A stretch of DNA of 64,000 bases, taken from JBFLVU01 sp964589625. GTDB lineage: Bacteria > Acidobacteriota > UBA4820 > DSQY01. Below, in pieces: positions 32,832-41,827 of this stretch. The stretch spans positions 1 to 64,000 of the forward strand of contig CAZPSH010000010.1 in assembly GCA_964589625.1 (NCBI GenBank). The letters run 5' to 3'. A model generated the notes under the pieces. That model ran no database searches. It was not told the origin of the DNA and saw nothing but the letters and a program-made list of their open reading frames with translations. Made by a program: the position numbers and the translations under genes. Each line of letters starts with the position of its first letter. Position 1 is the stretch's first letter.

Positions 32832-32954
32832 GTGGTTTTCCTCGCCGCCGGGATGGAGTGCCCCCACTGCCACTTGGCCCCCCTGAGAGAGCGGGAGGGC
32901 AACCTAATCATCTGTCCCGTCTGCGGCTATGGCACCCATCGGCCGGTGACCTGA
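32832..32954 (+). CDS. Tiny zinc-ribbon protein
   Basis: A 40-aa frame carries MECPHCHLAPLREREG and then CPVCGYG: a four-cysteine zinc ribbon with little else. GTG 32832 has GAGAGGCGG upstream; ATG 32853 (33 aa) and GTG 32709 (81 aa, overlapping the diguanylate cyclase stop as GTGA) are alternatives. The intact motif suggests a real gene or a domain relic; function unknown. Confidence 0.5.
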   Translation: MVFLAAGMECPHCHLAPLREREGNLIICPVCGYGTHRPVT

Positions 32955-33244
32955 TGAGCCCCCGCGGACCGGGGTCCCCGGTCGAAGAAGCGGAATAGGA
33001 GGCGAGGGAAAGGGGGGATCGGGAAGGCAGGTCGGCGGGTTGCGAAGGGGGAGGGGCGTGGTCCGGCTCACCGGCCCCCCGAAGATCCTCGCCCCGGGCC
33101 CAGAAGGTCAAACGGAGTCCATTCGGAACGGGACTTTCTGTCTCCATCCATTCGAAACCCGAAATCCCCCCTTCGAAATCCCCTCCATTCCGCCTCTTGC
33201 CCCGCCCCGCCCCGGGTGGCACCATGGGGCCGGAGGACGATCCG

Positions 33245-34243
33245 ATGAAGAAAGCAGCGATCCTGGCACTGACCCTCACCGCGGCCAGCCTCGGCGCCCA
33301 GGCCCTGATGGGCATCAAGTACCGCGGCGAGGTCAAGATGGAAGGCGGGCCCCAGCAGAAACAGGAGGCCCGGGAGATGTCCGCCGAGGACAAGGAGATG
33401 GCCCGAAAGCTCGGCCTTCAGACGGGGGACGGAGCCATGGGATTCCTCTTTGAGGTCATGGCGGACAACGGGAAGTTCCGGATGAATTACCTCTCGGACT
33501 TCTTCATGTTCCCAAGGGGCTCGTACATGCTGGGCGACAACGCCGGCAAGATGGCCTACTTCGTGTACCCGGACCGGAGGGAATACGTCGAGATGAACCT
33601 CGACGAGATGCAGAACGCCACCAAGCAGATGGGGCAGTCTATAAAGGTCACCTACAGCGACCAGCAGGTGGAGGTCTCCCCTCTTCCTCCCAAGGTCGTC
33701 TCGGGCGTGCCTTGCACGGGGAAACGCATCCGTCTGGCCTACACCACGGAAGCCAAGGTCATGGGCTTCAAGACCAAGTCCCGCACGGAGGACGTGACGG
33801 ATTACTACACCACCACGGCCTACGACGTCCTGGCCATCTTCGGAGAGCGGAACTGGCACAGCCAGGGCCTCGTAACGGGCGACCCAGCCTTCGACAAGGT
33901 CGTGGCCGCCAAGGTCGGTTTCCTGGGGTTCCCCATGGAGGTGCGGACCAAGCACTTCGTGGACGGCAAGGACAACGGCACGAGCACCCTGACGACCCAG
34001 GACGTCGAGATGGCCGCCATCGCCCCCGGGACCTTCGTGCTGCCCGTGGCCTACGCCAAGACCGAATTCGGCCTGGGATCCATGATGAAGGGGCTCACCC
34101 AGGCGAACGACGAGGTCAACCGGAACGCCGGGCAGACCGCCGAGGAAGACGGGGAGCAGGCGCAGCCCCAGCCGCAGTCCCAGGAGGAGCAAAAGAAGAA
34201 GAAGCCCTCCCTCAAGGACCTCATGAAGGTCCTGGGGAAGTAA
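33245..34243 (+). CDS. Secreted DUF4412-like protein
   Basis: This 332-aa protein has a Sec signal peptide (MKKAAILALTLTAASLGAQA). A beta-rich middle has alternating hydrophobics and motifs like KMAYFVYPDRREYVEM, typical of DUF4412 proteins of unknown function, and the C-terminal tail is Gln/Lys-rich and probably disordered. ATG 33245 follows GGAGG. It seems to be a single-gene unit ending at a hairpin (34255-34282). Periplasmic or outer-membrane-associated location is inferred from the signal only. Confidence 0.65.
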   Translation: MKKAAILALTLTAASLGAQALMGIKYRGEVKMEGGPQQKQEAREMSAEDKEMARKLGLQTGDGAMGFLFEVMADNGKFRMNYLSDFFMFPRGSYMLGDNAGKMAYFVYPDRREYVEMNLDEMQNATKQMGQSIKVTYSDQQVEVSPLPPKVVSGVPCTGKRIRLAYTTEAKVMGFKTKSRTEDVTDYYTTTAYDVLAIFGERNWHSQGLVTGDPAFDKVVAAKVGFLGFPMEVRTKHFVDGKDNGTSTLTTQDVEMAAIAPGTFVLPVAYAKTEFGLGSMMKGLTQANDEVNRNAGQTAEEDGEQAQPQPQSQEEQKKKKPSLKDLMKVLGK

Positions 34244-34254
34244 ACAACGACCGG

Positions 34255-34282
34255 GCGGGAAGGGTTGGAGATCCCTTCCCGC
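34255..34282 (+). terminator. Strong hairpin after the DUF4412-like gene
   Basis: GCGGGAAGGG (34255-34264) pairs perfectly with CCCTTCCCGC (34273-34282) around an 8-nt loop. There is no downstream T run, so it may be a Rho-assisted or weak terminator. Confidence 0.5.
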
Positions 34283-34309
34283 TATCGCATCTTCTGCTCC
34301 CAGCCCCTC

Positions 34310-34338
34310 TTGCGCTTTCGCCGAAAACCTGATATATA
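34310..34338 (+). promoter_or_regulatory. Sigma70 promoter of rpsU
   Basis: TTGCGC (34310-34315), a 17-bp spacer and TATATA (34333-34338). The predicted start near 34345 leaves a leader of about 50 nt before the TTG start of rpsU. The same TTGCGC-17 layout recurs before dnaG. Confidence 0.65.
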
Positions 34339-34396
34339 TGACGGGCTTTCGCCCCCGGGCGGAGGCAAATTGGCTCTAGAGGGGAGGCGATAGCGA

Positions 34397-34603
34397 TTGC
34401 CGACAGTGGTCCTTAAAGAGGGCGAGACCGTCGAGGGCGCGATCCGGCGTTTCAAGCGGAAGTGCGAGAAGGCGGGCGTGCTTTCCGAGCTGAAGAAGCG
34501 CCAGCACTACGAAAAGCCCAGCGTGAAGCGCAAGAAAAAGGCCCTGGCCGCTCGCAAGAAGCTCCTCAAGCGGCTGGCCCAGGAACGCAAGCTCAACGCA
34601 TAA
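34397..34603 (+). CDS. rpsU: 30S ribosomal protein bS21
   Basis: This 68-aa basic protein has the bS21 pattern (VVLKEGETVEGAIRRFKRKC, then KPSVKRKKKALAARKK). It binds the small subunit near the anti-Shine-Dalgarno end of 16S rRNA and helps initiation. It starts at TTG 34397, with GGGGAGG 9 bp upstream; the rare start may tune its amount. It begins the rpsU-mutS2-dnaG-rpoD block. Confidence 0.95.
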   Translation: MPTVVLKEGETVEGAIRRFKRKCEKAGVLSELKKRQHYEKPSVKRKKKALAARKKLLKRLAQERKLNA

Positions 34604-34622
34604 GGCATACAATCCAAACCAG

Positions 34623-36980
34623 ATGGACGTCAGGACGCTCCGGTCCCTCGAATGGGACCGCGTCCTGGCGCTGCTTTCCCTCTGCGCCCAGACGGAGGAA
34701 GGGAAGGCCCGCGCCGGGACCCGGCTCCCCGGGGGCGACGCAAACGAGGTGATGGACCGACACGCCCGGGTCGAGGCGTGCCTTCGGGGCGAATCCCTGT
34801 CCGGTGCCCTGAGCCTGGAGGGGTACCACCGCCCGCCGTCGAGGGTGCCCCGGGGGCTGTCCTTCCCTCTCGAGACCCTGCGGATCCAGCGCGAGGCCCT
34901 GCGGGTGGCCTCTCGCGTCGAGGATTGGATCCTGGACCCTGCCTCTCCCAAAGAGGTGCTCCGGCGGTCCTTCCCGGGCGGGGAGGGGTGGCGTCCCCTT
35001 CTGGCCCTCTTGGAGCGGACCCTCGACGAGCGAGGGGACGTGGCCGACGGAGCGAGCCAGCGCTTGAGGTCCATCCGGCGCGAGCGCGAGGCGGCCCGAG
35101 GCCAGGTCCACTCCCACATGGAGCGCCTGGTGGAGCGTCTTGGGGCCTCCATCCTGAGGGACACCACCTACACGGTCCGAAACGGGCGCTTGGTTCTTCC
35201 CGTACAGACGAGCTTCAAGGGGCACGTACAGGGGATCCTTCACGACACCTCCTCCACCGGCGCCACGGCGTTCATCGAACCCCTCGAGGTGGTGGATCTG
35301 AACAACCGCCTCACGGCCCTCGACGCCGAGGAGAGGGAGGAGATCCACCGGATCCTCGTGGAGGTTTCGGGCCTCCTTTCGGCGGGCGCAGACGTCCTGG
35401 AGGCCGTCTTCGAGGCCGTCGAGCGGCTGGACGAGGATCTGGCGTGCGCCCGCCTCGGACGGCGGTACGGGGGAATCCTGCCCCAGATCGCGCGGGAGGG
35501 CGACCTGGTCCTCGTCTCGGCCCGCCACCCCCTCCTCGCTCCCGAGCTCAACGCCCTGAGGGCGGAGGCGTGGGGCGAGGGACCACGGGGACCCGCCGTG
35601 CCCCTCGACCTGTCCCTCCACCTCTCCGGAACCCGCAGCCTGGTGGTCAGCGGGCCCAATGCCGGTGGTAAGTCGGTGGCGCTCAAGACCGTCGGCCTGC
35701 TCTGCCTCATGCACCAATCGGGGATCCCGGTTCCCGCCGGGGAAGGAACCCGTCTGCCCATCCTGGCATGCATCCACGCCACCGTGGGCGACACCCAGTC
35801 CATCCTCGACGACCTGTCCACCTTTTCCGCCCGCATGGTGGCCCTGAGGGATGCCCTGGTCGGAATCTCGGAGCCCTTCCTCTTCATCTTGGACGAACTG
35901 GGATCGGGGACGGACCCTGCCGAGGGCTCGGCGCTCGGAGAGGCCATCCTCCTGCATCTGCATGAGAGGCGGGGCTTCACGCTGGCCAGCACCCACTTCG
36001 AGTCGCTCAAGATGCGGGCCCTCGTGACCGACGGCATGGGGAACGCCGGTATGGAGTTCGCCGAGGGGGACCGGGCGCCCACCTTCCGCCTCCGCATGGG
36101 CCAGGTGGGAGCCAGCCGCGCCCTGGAAATCGCCGAGCGCTCGGGGGTTCCGGCAGGCATACTGGCCCGCGCCCGGACCCTGCTTCCCGAGGGCGAGAAG
36201 CACCTGAGGGACGTGATGGCCGCCCTGGAGGCCGAGGCCGAAGCCCTGGCGGCCGCGCGGAAGGAACTGGAGGCCCGGAGGAGGGAAGCGGAGGCCGCCG
36301 CCGCCCTCAAGGAGCAATCCGCCAAGTCCCTGGATGCCGAACGGCGGCGCTTCGTCGAGTCCATCCCCGCCCTTCTCAAGGAGGCCCAGGCGCGCTTCCT
36401 GGAGGAACTCAAGCCGGAGGTGAACAAGCAGGCCGTGAAGCGCGTGGCCCAAAAGGCCGCCGCGAGGGTCGCGGCGGAGGCGGGGAAGGCCCTTGGGCTG
36501 GATACCGCCCCCTCCCCACCGCGCATCCTCCCCGCCCGCGGGGACCTCGTCCGCGTTCTGGGCCTCGGGTTCACCGGACGCGTGACGGAGGCCGATCCCT
36601 CGTCAGGCCGTGTCCTTTTGGAGGTGGAAGGAAAGACCCTTCAGGTGGGGGTCTCGGACGTCGAGATTCTGGAAGGTCTACCGGAAAGGCCGAAGCGCGG
36701 GCAGGGTTTGGGCACCGAATACGGCGGGGGCGACGCCCGGTGGGAGATCCACCTCCTGGGACGCACGGCCGCCGAGGCCGAAGCCGAGCTGGAGCCATTC
36801 CTGGATCGGGCGGTGGCGGCCGGCCTTTCCGAGGTTCGCATCATCCACGGAATCGGGACGGGACGCCTGAGGGCCGCCGTGAGGGAGTGGCTCAAGCACT
36901 GTCCGCACGCCGCCTCTTGGGAGGAGCCCCCCCCCTCCGGAGGGGGGGCCGGGGTCACGCTCGTGCGGCTTCGAGCGTGA
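34623..36980 (+). CDS. mutS2: Endonuclease MutS2
   Basis: This 785-aa protein has MutS core and ABC ATPase domains with Walker A GPNAGGKS, a DLSTFSARM loop, Walker B FLFILDELGSGTDP, a coiled coil (about 520-620), a KOW-like segment and a C-terminal Smr domain (LLGRTAAEAE, IHGIGTGRLR). MutS2 acts on recombination intermediates or collided ribosomes rather than mismatches. In the Smr domain the usual DLHG motif reads LLGR. It starts at ATG 34623, 19 bp after rpsU, without a ribosome site but with a TACAAT -10-like box at 34608-34613, so a leaderless message is possible. Confidence 0.93.
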   Translation: MDVRTLRSLEWDRVLALLSLCAQTEEGKARAGTRLPGGDANEVMDRHARVEACLRGESLSGALSLEGYHRPPSRVPRGLSFPLETLRIQREALRVASRVEDWILDPASPKEVLRRSFPGGEGWRPLLALLERTLDERGDVADGASQRLRSIRREREAARGQVHSHMERLVERLGASILRDTTYTVRNGRLVLPVQTSFKGHVQGILHDTSSTGATAFIEPLEVVDLNNRLTALDAEEREEIHRILVEVSGLLSAGADVLEAVFEAVERLDEDLACARLGRRYGGILPQIAREGDLVLVSARHPLLAPELNALRAEAWGEGPRGPAVPLDLSLHLSGTRSLVVSGPNAGGKSVALKTVGLLCLMHQSGIPVPAGEGTRLPILACIHATVGDTQSILDDLSTFSARMVALRDALVGISEPFLFILDELGSGTDPAEGSALGEAILLHLHERRGFTLASTHFESLKMRALVTDGMGNAGMEFAEGDRAPTFRLRMGQVGASRALEIAERSGVPAGILARARTLLPEGEKHLRDVMAALEAEAEALAAARKELEARRREAEAAAALKEQSAKSLDAERRRFVESIPALLKEAQARFLEELKPEVNKQAVKRVAQKAAARVAAEAGKALGLDTAPSPPRILPARGDLVRVLGLGFTGRVTEADPSSGRVLLEVEGKTLQVGVSDVEILEGLPERPKRGQGLGTEYGGGDARWEIHLLGRTAAEAEAELEPFLDRAVAAGLSEVRIIHGIGTGRLRAAVREWLKHCPHAASWEEPPPSGGGAGVTLVRLRA
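36929..36979 (+). terminator. Two consecutive perfect hairpins at the mutS2 3' end
   Basis: 36929-36948 is a perfect palindrome (C7-TCCGGA-G7) and 36956-36979 is CACGCTCG, 8-nt loop, CGAGCGTG, overlapping the mutS2 stop. A TTTTT run occurs only about 25 bp further on. They could slow or end transcription just before the dnaG promoter. Confidence 0.45.
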
Positions 36981-37021
36981 GGAATCGCTCACATACTCGC
37001 ATTTTTCGTGCAAAACTCGGG

Positions 37022-37050
37022 TTGCGCCGCCCGGGTTGAGGCACTAGATT
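37022..37050 (+). promoter_or_regulatory. Sigma70 promoter of dnaG-rpoD
   Basis: TTGCGC (37022-37027), a 17-bp spacer and TAGATT (37045-37050), 22 bp before the dnaG ATG. The -35 is identical to that of rpsU. Confidence 0.6.
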
Positions 37051-37072
37051 ACCCTGTGGCCTGCGAGGTGCC

Positions 37073-38803
37073 ATGACCACTGTCCGCCGCGTGGAAGAAA
37101 TCAAATCCCTCATCGATCCGATTCAGGTCTATCAGGATTACGTGAGGCTCACCCGCCGCGGACGGCGCTCCGTTGGATTGTGCCCCTTTCACCGCGAAAA
37201 GACGCCCTCCTTTTCGGTGGATGCGGACAACGGCCTCTTTTACTGTTTCGGGTGTCACAAGGGGGGGGACGTGATCCGCTTCCTCATGGAGGCGGAGGGC
37301 TGCTCTTTCCCGGAGGCGGCGGAGATCCTCGCGCGGAAGGCGGGTGTGACCCTGGACCTCGGCGGCCAGCGGGACAGGGATCCGGGTCCCGACCGGCGGG
37401 ACCGCCTCAGGAAGCTCCTTTCCCTCTCGGCGGAGTACTATCGCACCGCCCTTCGATCGGCTCCCCCCTCGAGCCGGGTCCGCTGCTACCTGGAGCGGCG
37501 CGGTATACGGGAGGATACGGCGGAGCGACTGAGCCTGGGCTTCGCGCCTCCGGGTGGGGGCCTCCTGGCCCACCTCGGACGCCAGGGCTTCAAGGCCGAG
37601 GAGGCAGGAGAGGCGGGGCTGGTCTTCGAACGGGGGCGCGGCGAACACGCGGAGCGCTTCCGAGACCGGCTCCTCTTTCCCATCCAGGACGTCATGGGCC
37701 GCACCGTCGGCTTCGGCGGTAGGGCCCTGGGGGACGAAGAGCCCAAGTACCTCAACTCCCCCGAAAGCCCGGTTTTCCAGAAACGGGACGTCCTGTACGG
37801 CCTCAGCCTCACCCGCCAGGCGGTCCGGGAGGCCGAGCGCCTTCTCCTCGTAGAGGGGTACATGGACTTCCTCGCCGTGACCCAGGCGGGGGTGCCCTAT
37901 GCGGCCGCCACGCTGGGAACGGCGCTCAGCGATGGCCAGGTCCGGCTCGCCCGGAGGTACGCCCGGGAGGTGATCCTCAACTTCGACCAGGACGCCGCCG
38001 GTCTGCAGGCCGCCGAGCGCGCCATCCGCCTCCTGCTTCAGGAGGGCCTCCGGATCCGGGTGCTGGTGGTGCCGACCGGGAAGGATCCCGACGGATTCAT
38101 CGCCGCGGAAGGTCCGGAGGCGTACCGAAGGCTCGTGGATTCGGCGCTGCCCTTCTTCGATTTCCTGGTGGAACGCGCCCTCGCCTCCGCGAGTCTGAGG
38201 GAAGTGGAGGGCCGCGTGGCGTTCGTGGATCGCCTGGCCGAATTCCTGGGGGCCGTGCCCGACCCCATCGAACGGCAGGAGTACGCGAGGGACGTGGCCG
38301 GGCGGACGGGCATCGCGCCCGCCCTCATCCTCAAGCGCCTCCAGTCCGCCCAGGGCGCCCCCGCGGGGCCGGCCCTGGAGTCCGCCACCGAGCCCTCACG
38401 CCTTCCCGTCCGGGAGCAGATCCTGATAAAGGGGCTGTTTTCCCGAGGGGACGAGGCGCGAAGGGTGGTTCGGGGCCTCCCCGGTGAGGTTCTCGATTCC
38501 ATGGAAGCGGCGCCCCTCCTGAGGGCGCTCCTGAAAGGGGACCCGCCCGATCCCTCCCACGAGGCGCTCCTGGCCCGAGTGCTGAACGGTTGCCATGAGC
38601 CGGCTGGAGAGGACGACCTCGAGAGGGCCGCGGCTGAAGTGCACGCCTCTCACCTGAGGATGAGGGAGCGGGACATCCAGCGACAGCTCAAAGAGGCCAG
38701 CCGGAGGCAGGACTTCGGGCTCGTGCAGATCCTCAATCGAGAAAAGATGTCCCTCATGGAGCAGATCCACGCCATCGAGGGCGGGCCGGCCCGGGCCCTG
38801 TAA
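37073..38803 (+). CDS. dnaG: DNA primase DnaG
   Basis: This 576-aa protein has an N-terminal CHC2 zinc domain (CPFHREKTPSF ... FYCFGCHKGGD), a TOPRIM catalytic core with VEGYMDFLA and NFDQDAAG, and a C-terminal helicase-binding region. It makes RNA primers for replication at the fork. ATG 37073 follows GAGGTG. It precedes rpoD by 30 bp, as in the classical macromolecular-synthesis operon. Confidence 0.96.
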   Translation: MTTVRRVEEIKSLIDPIQVYQDYVRLTRRGRRSVGLCPFHREKTPSFSVDADNGLFYCFGCHKGGDVIRFLMEAEGCSFPEAAEILARKAGVTLDLGGQRDRDPGPDRRDRLRKLLSLSAEYYRTALRSAPPSSRVRCYLERRGIREDTAERLSLGFAPPGGGLLAHLGRQGFKAEEAGEAGLVFERGRGEHAERFRDRLLFPIQDVMGRTVGFGGRALGDEEPKYLNSPESPVFQKRDVLYGLSLTRQAVREAERLLLVEGYMDFLAVTQAGVPYAAATLGTALSDGQVRLARRYAREVILNFDQDAAGLQAAERAIRLLLQEGLRIRVLVVPTGKDPDGFIAAEGPEAYRRLVDSALPFFDFLVERALASASLREVEGRVAFVDRLAEFLGAVPDPIERQEYARDVAGRTGIAPALILKRLQSAQGAPAGPALESATEPSRLPVREQILIKGLFSRGDEARRVVRGLPGEVLDSMEAAPLLRALLKGDPPDPSHEALLARVLNGCHEPAGEDDLERAAAEVHASHLRMRERDIQRQLKEASRRQDFGLVQILNREKMSLMEQIHAIEGGPARAL

Positions 38804-38833
38804 AGAAAACGGGATTGGAGCGAAGGACAGACG

Positions 38834-40498
38834 ATGGACGAACGACTCGACGACATCCGGGAAATCGTGGTGGATTACGCCCGGAACAAGGAAAAGCTGA
38901 ATTACGACGAGATCAACGAGCTCCTCCCCGCCGACTTCCACTCCACGGAGGACATGGATTTCCTGCTCCAGATCCTGGAGGAACAGGGCATCGACGTGGA
39001 GGAAAAGCCCGCGCCGGAGGAGGTTGGGTTCGCCGCCAAACCCCACTCGGAGGAGAGCCTCCTCGACTACGACCCGGACCTCGAGCGCACCAACGATCCC
39101 GTCAAGATGTACCTCCGGGAGATGGGTCAGACCCCCCTCCTGAACCGGGAGGGAGAGGTCCGCATTGCGAAGAACATTGAGCGCGGAAAGAAGATGATGA
39201 TCAAGGCCCTCTCGCGCTCCCGGTACGCGGCGGGCATGATCCTCAGCATGGGGGAGGAGGTCCGCCGAGACCCGGAGGCGGCCCGCCACTACCTGTCCTT
39301 CTTCGACGACGTGGAGGACGAGGAGGACCTGCGGCGCCGGCTCGAGGAGCAGATCGAGATCGTCGACCGAATCCGCGCCATTCAGAAGCAGGCCGAATCC
39401 CTCGCCTCCAAGCTTGCCGCCGAGGTCAAGAAGAACAAGAAGTCCAAGAGGGCCCGAAAGCTCAAGTGGACCCTCAGCCGGCTTTACGTAGAGCTCACTC
39501 AGAAGATCCGACGGCTGGAGCTCAACACGCGCTTCATCAACGACATGATGGCCTCCTTTAAGAAGTCCCACCAGGAGATCCGCGCCCTGGAGTCCACCCA
39601 GAAGCGGCTCAAAACGCGCCTATCCAAAGCCGAGAAGTCCCGCCACGAAGACCTCGGCAAGCGGCTCAAGGAGGTGGAGGGGCGCCTGAAGCAGATCGAG
39701 AAGGAGATGGGCTCCCCCGTATGGGAGGTCAAGCACATCGCCTCCCTCATCGCGCGGGGCGAAGTGGACATGGAAAACGCAAAGAACGATCTGATCCGGG
39801 CGAACCTGCGCCTCGTGGTCAGCATCGCCAAGAAATACACCAACCGGGGCCTCCAGTTCCTCGATCTGATCCAGGAGGGGAACATCGGGCTCATGAAGGC
39901 CGTGGAGAAGTTCGAGTACCGGCGCGGGTACAAGTTCTCCACCTATGCCACGTGGTGGATCCGGCAGGCCATCACCCGGGCCATCGCCGACCAGGCCCGC
40001 ACCATTCGGATCCCCGTGCACATGATCGAGACCATCAACAAGCTCTTCAAGACCATGCGCACGCTCGTCCAGGAAATCGGACGGGAGCCCACTCCCGAGG
40101 AGGTGGCGGACCGCATGGGCATCACGGTCTCCAAGGTCAGAAAGATCCTGAAGATCGCCCAGGAGCCCATCTCCCTGGAGACCCCCATCGGCGAGGAGGA
40201 GGACAGCCACCTTGGGGACTTCATCGAGGACCAGGTCATCCCCTCGCCCGTGGAGCACGTCCTCACGGAGGACCGCCGGGACCACATCACGGCGCTCCTG
40301 GACGAACTGCCGGAGCGGGAGGCCAAGGTCATCCGGATGCGATTCGGCCTGGGGTACGACACGGAGCACACCCTTGAGGAGGTCGGAAAGGCCTTCGCGG
40401 TCACCCGCGAGCGCATCCGGCAGATCGAAGCCAAGGCACTGCGCAAATTGCCCTCCCGGAGCCGCCACCTGCGTGCGTTTCTGGAGGGAACCCGCTGA
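38834..40498 (+). CDS. rpoD: RNA polymerase primary sigma factor (sigma70)
   Basis: This 554-aa protein has region 1.1 (about 1-75), region 1.2 (DPVKMYLREMG), a long coiled-coil non-conserved region, region 2 (NLRLVVSIAKKY, GNIGLMKAVEKFEYRRGYKF, YATWWIRQAI), region 3 and region 4 with the -35-reading helix-turn-helix (TLEEVGKAFAVTRERIRQIEAKA). It is the housekeeping sigma that would read the TTG/TATAAT promoters noted here. It is the last gene of the rpsU-mutS2-dnaG-rpoD block. Confidence 0.97.
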   Translation: MDERLDDIREIVVDYARNKEKLNYDEINELLPADFHSTEDMDFLLQILEEQGIDVEEKPAPEEVGFAAKPHSEESLLDYDPDLERTNDPVKMYLREMGQTPLLNREGEVRIAKNIERGKKMMIKALSRSRYAAGMILSMGEEVRRDPEAARHYLSFFDDVEDEEDLRRRLEEQIEIVDRIRAIQKQAESLASKLAAEVKKNKKSKRARKLKWTLSRLYVELTQKIRRLELNTRFINDMMASFKKSHQEIRALESTQKRLKTRLSKAEKSRHEDLGKRLKEVEGRLKQIEKEMGSPVWEVKHIASLIARGEVDMENAKNDLIRANLRLVVSIAKKYTNRGLQFLDLIQEGNIGLMKAVEKFEYRRGYKFSTYATWWIRQAITRAIADQARTIRIPVHMIETINKLFKTMRTLVQEIGREPTPEEVADRMGITVSKVRKILKIAQEPISLETPIGEEEDSHLGDFIEDQVIPSPVEHVLTEDRRDHITALLDELPEREAKVIRMRFGLGYDTEHTLEEVGKAFAVTRERIRQIEAKALRKLPSRSRHLRAFLEGTR

Positions 40499-40532
40499 GC
40501 GGGTTTAGAATGGTCTCCTGAGGAGGAGCGAG

Positions 40533-41465
40533 ATGAAAACCGCTGTCCGCACGTTGGCCTTGGCCATGATCTGTTTGGCCATCGGCACGGGGGCCTTCGC
40601 CCAGCTGACCAAGGGGATCCGGGGAAAGGTGCTCGACCGGGAGGGAAAGCCGGTCGCCGATCTCCCCGTCCACATCGTGGACGAGGCCAACTCCAACAAC
40701 CATTACAGCATCACCACCGACAAATACGGAACCTACGTGCAGGCCGGCCTCCCCTACTCAGACAGGGGCTATACGGTCACCGTCAAGGTGGGGGACTTGC
40801 CCGAGGTCAGCAAGAACGGCAAACCCAGGCTCATGGACCTCATCGAGATCAACTTCGACATGCGCGCCGACATCACCATGCAGGAGGTGAAGGCCAGCCC
40901 TGCCGCGGAAGCCAAGGCCCTGTACGAGATGGGGGATTTCGAGGGCTCCCTGGCCAAGGCCAACGAGGCCATCGCCCAGAACGACAACCTCAAGGCCGCC
41001 CTCTTCTTCAAGGCGGCGTGCTACGACCAGATGGGCGACACGGACGGCGCCCTCGCGGCCTTCGAGGCCTACGACATCAAGTACCCCGGGGAAACGAACG
41101 TCCTGGGAATGCTCGCCAAGCTGTACGACAAGAAGGGGGACGCGGCCAAGGCCGCCGAGTACCGAAAGCGGTTCAAGGAGAAGGGGGGCCAGGTCACGGG
41201 TGAGACCTACAACGCGGGCGTCACGGCCCTCAACTCCGGCGATGCCCGAAAAGCCGTGGATCTCTTCGCCCAGGCGGCGAAGGAAGACCCCAACGACGCC
41301 GACGCGCACCGCGAATGGTCCATCGCCCTGGCGCAGCTGGGAGACTACAAGGGCTCCATCGAACAGCTCCGGATCTACCTCAAGATGAAGCCCGAGGCTC
41401 CCGACGCCCAGCAGTGGAAGGATGCCATCGTCGCCCTGGAGCCGCTGGCCAAACAGCAGAAGTAG
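40533..41465 (+). CDS. Secreted carboxypeptidase-regulatory-like/TPR protein
   Basis: This 310-aa protein has a signal peptide (MKTAVRTLALAMICLAIGTGAFA), a CarboxypepD_reg-like beta sandwich (about 28-115: RGKVLDREGKPVADLPVHIV, YGTYVQAGLPYS) and several TPR repeats (about 125-305). GGAGG precedes ATG 40533 and a TAGAAT -10-like box is at 40506-40511, so it probably has its own promoter after rpoD. A periplasmic scaffold role is likely; nothing more specific is visible. A 7-bp inverted repeat with a long loop (41472-41509) follows. Confidence 0.75.
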   Translation: MKTAVRTLALAMICLAIGTGAFAQLTKGIRGKVLDREGKPVADLPVHIVDEANSNNHYSITTDKYGTYVQAGLPYSDRGYTVTVKVGDLPEVSKNGKPRLMDLIEINFDMRADITMQEVKASPAAEAKALYEMGDFEGSLAKANEAIAQNDNLKAALFFKAACYDQMGDTDGALAAFEAYDIKYPGETNVLGMLAKLYDKKGDAAKAAEYRKRFKEKGGQVTGETYNAGVTALNSGDARKAVDLFAQAAKEDPNDADAHREWSIALAQLGDYKGSIEQLRIYLKMKPEAPDAQQWKDAIVALEPLAKQQK

Positions 41466-41594
41466 CCCAATCGGAGGCCGAGAGGGTTCCTGTCCCCCCC
41501 CAGCCTCCGAACCGTCGGACGCCCAGCGCGTTCCGGCCGGGGTTGTTTCCGGGCCCCGAGGAGCGCCGGGGTCATTGGCTTTGCCATCGATCCC

Positions 41595-41624
41595 TTTACT
41601 TCGCAAGGAGATCTGTGGTAACAT
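41595..41624 (+). promoter_or_regulatory. Sigma70 promoter of the CAU tRNA
   Basis: TTTACT (41595-41600), an 18-bp spacer and TAACAT (41619-41624), about 14 bp before the mature tRNA 5' end. Confidence 0.55.
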
Positions 41625-41638
41625 TTGTCGTTACTGCT

Positions 41639-41714
41639 GGGCCCTTAGCTCAGCGGTGAGAGCCACCGGCTCATAACCGGTCGGTCCCAGGTTCGAATCC
41701 TGGAGGGCCCACCA
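41639..41714 (+). tRNA. tRNA with CAU anticodon (tRNA-Met, or tRNA-Ile2)
   Basis: This 76-nt cloverleaf has acceptor GGGCCCT pairing with AGGGCCC, an A discriminator, encoded CCA, anticodon loop CTCATAA and T-loop TTCGAAT. It is not initiator-like because the first acceptor pair is matched. CAU tRNAs of this form can be elongator Met or the lysidine-modified Ile2; the body resembles bacterial Ile2 as much as Met. A terminator follows at 41773. Confidence 0.93.
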
Positions 41715-41772
41715 GGAAGGGAGCGTGTCCTTTGAACAGGGTTCCCGTCCCCGAGCAAACGTGAGATCCCGA

Positions 41773-41806
41773 GGGGTGCATAGGAGTGCACCCCTTATTT
41801 ATTTTT
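41773..41806 (+). terminator. Rho-independent terminator
   Basis: GGGGTGCA (41773-41780), loop TAGGAG, TGCACCCC (41787-41794), then TTATTTATTTTT. This is a textbook intrinsic terminator about 60 bp after the tRNA. Confidence 0.9.
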
Positions 41807-41827
41807 GAGAGCAAGGGAGTCGCGAGA

